A stretch of DNA of 64,000 bases from an uncultured bacterium (GTDB taxonomy: Bacteria; Verrucomicrobiota; Lentisphaeria; Oligosphaerales; Oligosphaeraceae). Below the pieces are notes generated by a model. That model saw only the letters and a list, made by a program, of their open reading frames with translations, did not search any database and was not told the origin of the DNA. The position numbers and the translations under genes are program-made. How positions within the stretch are numbered: position 1 is the stretch's first letter; every line of letters starts with the position of its first letter. Shown in pieces: positions 60,492 through 64,000 of the stretch. The DNA is taken from contig CACYQT010000002.1 in the NCBI GenBank assembly GCA_902776645.1, forward strand, positions 89,578-153,577, written 5' to 3'.

Positions 60492-62111
60492 ATGAAGCTG
60501 AAATGGATGATGGTGACATTGATGATGGCCGGCATGGCGGTGTTTGGCGAACAATATGAAGACCGATGGTTCTACGTGTCACGGCTACTGAACAACGATC
60601 AGGAGCTGGCGGATGTTGAGGAGCTTGTGCGGACGGCCGGAAAAGTGAAGCTAAACGGCATGCTTTTCGCTTGCGGCGTGGAAGGTTACGCTACATGGAT
60701 CCCAGAACGGAAAGTCCGTCTGGCGAAGTTGAAGAAGACGTGTGATGAAAACGGCGTGGAGATCATCCCGATCATCTGGTCCATCGGCTACGGCACGATG
60801 CTCGCGCACAATCCGAATTATGTGGAAGGTCTTCTTACCAAAGACATGCCGTATGTCGTCAAAGGGAACAAGGCCTATGTTTTGGAGGAAAAAGGAGCAC
60901 GGGCCGCGAACGTTGATTTTGAAAAGCATGACGGCAATGTTTTTGCCATAAAAGGCTGGACGGACGCGGCGGGGAAGCGGTCGTTTGCGGATACGGAAGT
61001 CAAGCATGGCGGCGAATGCTCCGTCCGTCTGGAGAAATTTTCTGAAGACAAACATGGCCATGGCCGTATCTGCATTGAAGTGCAGCTGAAGCCGAACCGC
61101 CGTTATCGCATGAAGCTTTTCGCAAAATCCGAAGGGCTTGTTCCGAGCAAAGGCCCGTTCAAGATGCAGTTCTACCGCATGGACGGATCGCAAGTCGGCG
61201 CCATCGAACCGGACATCGAGCCTACGCAGGATTGGAAGGAATACAGCTTTACGTTCTTCAGCGGCGATTCGACGGCGGGGCGCATCTACACGGGCATGTG
61301 GGGCGGCAAAGAGGGCAAGCTGTGGATCGACGACATCACGCTGGAGACGGACGGCGTCGCCGGCGTTTCTGATGTCATCCGCCGTCCGGGCACGCCGTTC
61401 ACCGTGAAAAACGCGGCGACTGGGCAGATTTATGAAGAAGGAAAGGACTATGCAAAAGTCGAAGGCTTGAAGAGACTGTCGAACGCCCAGAAGGAAAGCC
61501 TCGTGCTGGATTTGCCCAAAGGCTCCGCCATCAAAGACGGCGACAATCTGCTCATCAGCTTCTACCAGCCCGCACGGGCCGGCACGTGGCAGTATTCAAC
61601 CTGCATGTCTGAACCAGTTATTTATGATGAATTTAGAGCTTCCGCGGGCGGCACATGCGCGGCCTGCGAGGCGCGGCATACGGATATGGCGCATATTCTC
61701 GGCGACTGCATCACGAAGCAGTATCAGATCATCAAGGAAGTCCGTCCTGACGCGGATGTCTATATCTGGTCGGACATGCTGGACCCGAACCACAACGCCC
61801 ATGACAAATATTATAATTGCAAGGGGACGTTCGAAGGATCATGGAACTACATACCGAAAGATTTGATCATCTCCTGCTGGTATCATGAACGCCGTAATCT
61901 GAGCATGCCGTTCTTCGAAAAACAGGGCTTCCGGACGCAGGGCGCGGCGTATTACGACACCGACAATCTGGACAGCTGCCGCGACTGGCTTGAGACGTGC
62001 AATAATACAAAGAACTGCACGGGCATCATGTACACGTCATGGCGTCGCAAATACGCTCTGCTGGCGGGTTTCGGTGAATTGGTGCAGAAATACAGCGAAC
62101 CGAAAAAATAA
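60492..62111 (+). CDS. Secreted GH20-like hydrolase with inserted carbohydrate-binding domain
   Basis: The 539-residue protein has a signal peptide (MKLKWMMVTLMMAGMAVFGE), a TIM-barrel start (YVSRLLNNDQELADVEEL, NGMLFACGVEGYATW, GVEIIPIIWSIGYG), an inserted beta-sandwich (about 150-320, ending IDDITLETDGV) and a barrel remainder (DEFRASAGGTCAACEARHTDM, YIWSDMLDPNHNAHDKYY, LIISCWYHERRN, GAAYYDTDNL). It resembles GH20-type enzymes of polysaccharide-degrading bacteria in layout, but the usual D-E pair is replaced by D-E-F-R at the expected place, so activity is uncertain. AGGAGAAAAAAC precedes the start. It is followed by a C45-type gene. Confidence 0.72.
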   Translation: MKLKWMMVTLMMAGMAVFGEQYEDRWFYVSRLLNNDQELADVEELVRTAGKVKLNGMLFACGVEGYATWIPERKVRLAKLKKTCDENGVEIIPIIWSIGYGTMLAHNPNYVEGLLTKDMPYVVKGNKAYVLEEKGARAANVDFEKHDGNVFAIKGWTDAAGKRSFADTEVKHGGECSVRLEKFSEDKHGHGRICIEVQLKPNRRYRMKLFAKSEGLVPSKGPFKMQFYRMDGSQVGAIEPDIEPTQDWKEYSFTFFSGDSTAGRIYTGMWGGKEGKLWIDDITLETDGVAGVSDVIRRPGTPFTVKNAATGQIYEEGKDYAKVEGLKRLSNAQKESLVLDLPKGSAIKDGDNLLISFYQPARAGTWQYSTCMSEPVIYDEFRASAGGTCAACEARHTDMAHILGDCITKQYQIIKEVRPDADVYIWSDMLDPNHNAHDKYYNCKGTFEGSWNYIPKDLIISCWYHERRNLSMPFFEKQGFRTQGAAYYDTDNLDSCRDWLETCNNTKNCTGIMYTSWRRKYALLAGFGELVQKYSEPKK

Positions 62112-62122
62112 CAGGTGGTTTG

Positions 62123-63250
62123 ATGCGAAACATCTTTCTTTTATCATTCTTGTGCTGTGCGGAGGTACTGATGGCTGCTGAACGTTGGAGCGGAAAAGGC
62201 TTGAGATTGGATCGCGACGGCGCGATTCCCGTCGTGTTTCTCGCGGGATCGCCGGAGGAGATCGGGCGGCAGCATGGCGAACTGATGAAGGAGGAGATCA
62301 TTTCGCTCAACGCTTTCTTGCAGATGGCGTCCGTCCAGCAGATGATGACGGAAAAGAAAAACCTTTTTATGGGGCTGGATGACCTTTGGAAAAAGGCGGT
62401 TCCGTATATCCCGGAGCGGTATGTGACGGAAATGGACGCCATGGGAGACGTGGCCGGAATCAGCCGTGAGAACGGCCATCGGATCGCCAGTTTTCCCGAA
62501 TTCTTCCACTGTTCGGGCGTCGCCGCGCGCGGCAAGGCGACGACAAACGGGCAGGTCGTTCATGTCCGCGTCTTGGACTACATGCGCGAATACAATCTGC
62601 AGAAACTGGCCGCCATCCAGATTTTCATGCCCGACGGGATGATTCCATGGATTTCCGTAGGCTTCGGCGGCTTGAATGGGACGATTACAGCCATGAACGC
62701 CAACGGTTTGGCCATCGGCGAAATAGGCGGCCGCGGCGAAGGCAATTGGGACGGCATTCCCATGAGTTTTCTCATGCGGCGGATCGCGGAGGAATGCTCG
62801 ACGGTCGCGGAAGCCCTCGAACTTCTGAAAAAAGCGAAACTGACGTGTGAATTCTTCTACGTCCTGTCGGACAAGAGCGGAAATCTGGCGTCCGTCTGGG
62901 CGGAATACGGGAAGCCGCCGCACATCGCGATGGCGGGCGAAAAGGGCGACTTCCTGCCGGAGGCGTTCGAAGACATCGCATGGTACACGCGGCCGTCCCG
63001 CATGGACGCGTTACGCGCACGGCTCCATGAATATTATGGAAAAATCGACGTGGAGACGATGAAGCAGCTCATCAAGCCGCCCGTCGCGATGGATTCCAAT
63101 CTGCAGGACGTCGTCTTCCTGCCGCAGACGCTGGAGCTTCATGTCACATACGCGGGCGTTTCCACATTGGCCTGCGACGAACCGTACAGCCATGTCGATT
63201 TCGGAAAACTGCTCGAATACTACAGGAACGCGCTCAAAAATCGTCCGTGA
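62123..63250 (+). CDS. Secreted C45-type Ntn-hydrolase
   Basis: The 375-residue protein has a signal peptide (MRNIFLLSFLCCAEVLMA) and the C45/acyltransferase pattern: SPEEIGRQHGEL, MGDVAGISRENG, FHCSGVAARGKATTNGQVVHVRVLDY (Cys130 as nucleophile, split by a loop), INFGGLNGTITAMNANGLAI-type segment and FYVLSDKSGNLASV. The Cys should become the N-terminus after self-cleavage. It follows ACAGGTGG, so I start at 62123. It is 11 bases after the GH20-like gene, so they form an operon. It is related in type to the lipoprotein at the left edge. Substrates in this family are acyl amides. Confidence 0.82.
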   Translation: MRNIFLLSFLCCAEVLMAAERWSGKGLRLDRDGAIPVVFLAGSPEEIGRQHGELMKEEIISLNAFLQMASVQQMMTEKKNLFMGLDDLWKKAVPYIPERYVTEMDAMGDVAGISRENGHRIASFPEFFHCSGVAARGKATTNGQVVHVRVLDYMREYNLQKLAAIQIFMPDGMIPWISVGFGGLNGTITAMNANGLAIGEIGGRGEGNWDGIPMSFLMRRIAEECSTVAEALELLKKAKLTCEFFYVLSDKSGNLASVWAEYGKPPHIAMAGEKGDFLPEAFEDIAWYTRPSRMDALRARLHEYYGKIDVETMKQLIKPPVAMDSNLQDVVFLPQTLELHVTYAGVSTLACDEPYSHVDFGKLLEYYRNALKNRP

Positions 63251-63427
63251 CCATATTGTCATGAAAAAATGACGGTTCATGGCCTGAAAAATTAGAATTT
63301 TTGGGAACGACTCCACTATTGGTTTATTGAACGGGCGGAGAGAGGGCGTTTATTTGAAAAATCCAGACCAGACGTTACTATATATTTAAATACCAAACCA
63401 TTCATATTCATCTAAACGGAGAGCACC

Positions 63428-64000
63428 ATGAACATCGGAAAGCATCTGATATTGACATCGCTGATTTTCTCATGCGGCATGCACGGCCTGTTCGCGCAGG
63501 AAGCTGTCAAGACGGAGGAGACCACCACGACGACCACCACCACGAAAACGGTCATCACGGAGACGGTCGTGAAGGAGAAGCCCGCCTGGCAGAAAATGAA
63601 AGTCTGCGTGATGGATTTCACGACGATCGACATCGAAGGCCAGAAGCGCTTCCTGGACGTCAACAACAAGCCCATCGTCATTCCGGGCCAGAACACGCTG
63701 AACGACGACGACCACAAGACGGTCAACGGCGTCATGCAGGGCTTTGTCCGCATGATCGACGCATGGGACGGCACGCGGACGAACAAGGCGAACCGCGAAG
63801 GCCAGATCGGCGACAATCTGTTCACGCGTGACAAAGCGCTGTCCATCTATGCGAAGACCGTGGAAGGCGAGCCCCGCCCCGTCGTGATCGGCGCGGACTA
63901 CCTGACGGCGTATCTCGGCCTCTACAACGACGTGTTCGTCTGCATGAGCAAGGATCTTGTCGGCGCGACGATGATGAAAATCCGCCTGCAGGAAATCGAC
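63428..64000 (+). CDS. Secreted CsgG-like protein, partial
   Basis: The gene runs off the right edge; 191 codons are seen. It has a signal peptide (KHLILTSLIFSCGMHGLFAQ), then a run of eight Thr residues within ETTTTTTTTKTVIT, then KMKVCVMDFTTIDIEGQ, the first strand of CsgG/LpoB-type periplasmic proteins, and later VVIGADYLTAYLGLY and MKIRLQEID. These proteins make curli-type export pores or peptidoglycan synthase activators; the end needed to decide is outside the window. GGAGAGCACC precedes the start. The upstream gap has no clear terminator. Confidence 0.6.
   Translation, partial: MNIGKHLILTSLIFSCGMHGLFAQEAVKTEETTTTTTTTKTVITETVVKEKPAWQKMKVCVMDFTTIDIEGQKRFLDVNNKPIVIPGQNTLNDDDHKTVNGVMQGFVRMIDAWDGTRTNKANREGQIGDNLFTRDKALSIYAKTVEGEPRPVVIGADYLTAYLGLYNDVFVCMSKDLVGATMMKIRLQEID

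Overview
The window looks like a chromosome segment from an anaerobic, fermentative member of the PVC group, most plausibly a gut Lentisphaerota (Victivallales-like). This placement is inferred from gene content; there is no rRNA or other decisive marker. The supporting set is: a full pyruvate:ferredoxin oxidoreductase and AdhE, many secreted glycosidase-like proteins (GH172, GH39-like, GH99-like, a DUF4091/CBM9 protein, GH5-like, GH20-like), a RecBCD operon, split ResB/CcsA cytochrome c biogenesis, and a type III secretion chaperone next to a very large possible effector. Genes lie on both strands in short operons, usually with good AGGAG-type ribosome binding sites. Both ends of the window cut genes: a C45-type lipoprotein on the left and a secreted CsgG-like protein on the right.

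Layout. 1-3.4 kb: a glycine riboswitch controls a Na+/alanine-glycine symporter and a downstream amidohydrolase, next to a truncated Ntn-hydrolase lipoprotein. 3.6-6.2 kb: a beta-lactamase-fold lipoprotein, a PPOX-fold protein and SfsA. 6.4-10.5 kb: a CesT-like chaperone and a 1178-residue Ala/Asp-rich protein with an internal duplication, the likely secretion cargo. 11-14.3 kb: a metallo-beta-lactamase-fold hydrolase, a GH172 protein and a GrpB-family protein. 14.7-19.7 kb: an accessory block of small minus-strand genes (immunity-like protein, membrane proteins, and a toxin-antitoxin pair with a truncated zeta toxin). Pieces of one repeated sequence separate the gene groups, giving a cassette-like look, and the block ends at a tRNA-Pro(UGG).

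20-33 kb: glycoside hydrolase-like genes (one broken by a frameshift), ResB/CcsA, an MgtC-family protein with a possible leader-peptide attenuator, a large DUF4091/CBM9 protein, AzlCD and a second serine hydrolase. 33-42 kb: an outer-membrane barrel protein, PutP, an XRE-type regulator, a B12-type radical SAM protein, a GH5-like protein and a calcineurin-like phosphoesterase, followed by an array of short palindromes. 42-49 kb: AdhE and PFOR, the fermentative core. 49-58.4 kb: recC-recB-recD. 58.6-60.4 kb: a divergent ATPase-HNH pair matching Septu (PtuA-PtuB) antiphage defence. 60.5-64 kb: secreted GH20-like and C45-type proteins and the start of a CsgG-like protein.

The genes fit a cell that scavenges glycans and amino acids, ferments pyruvate, and carries both phage defence and a probable host-interaction module. 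The items most worth checking are the chaperone-effector pair, the cassette-like repeat array, the Arg/Pro-rich leader peptide on the mgtC-like gene, and the Septu pair beside recBCD.
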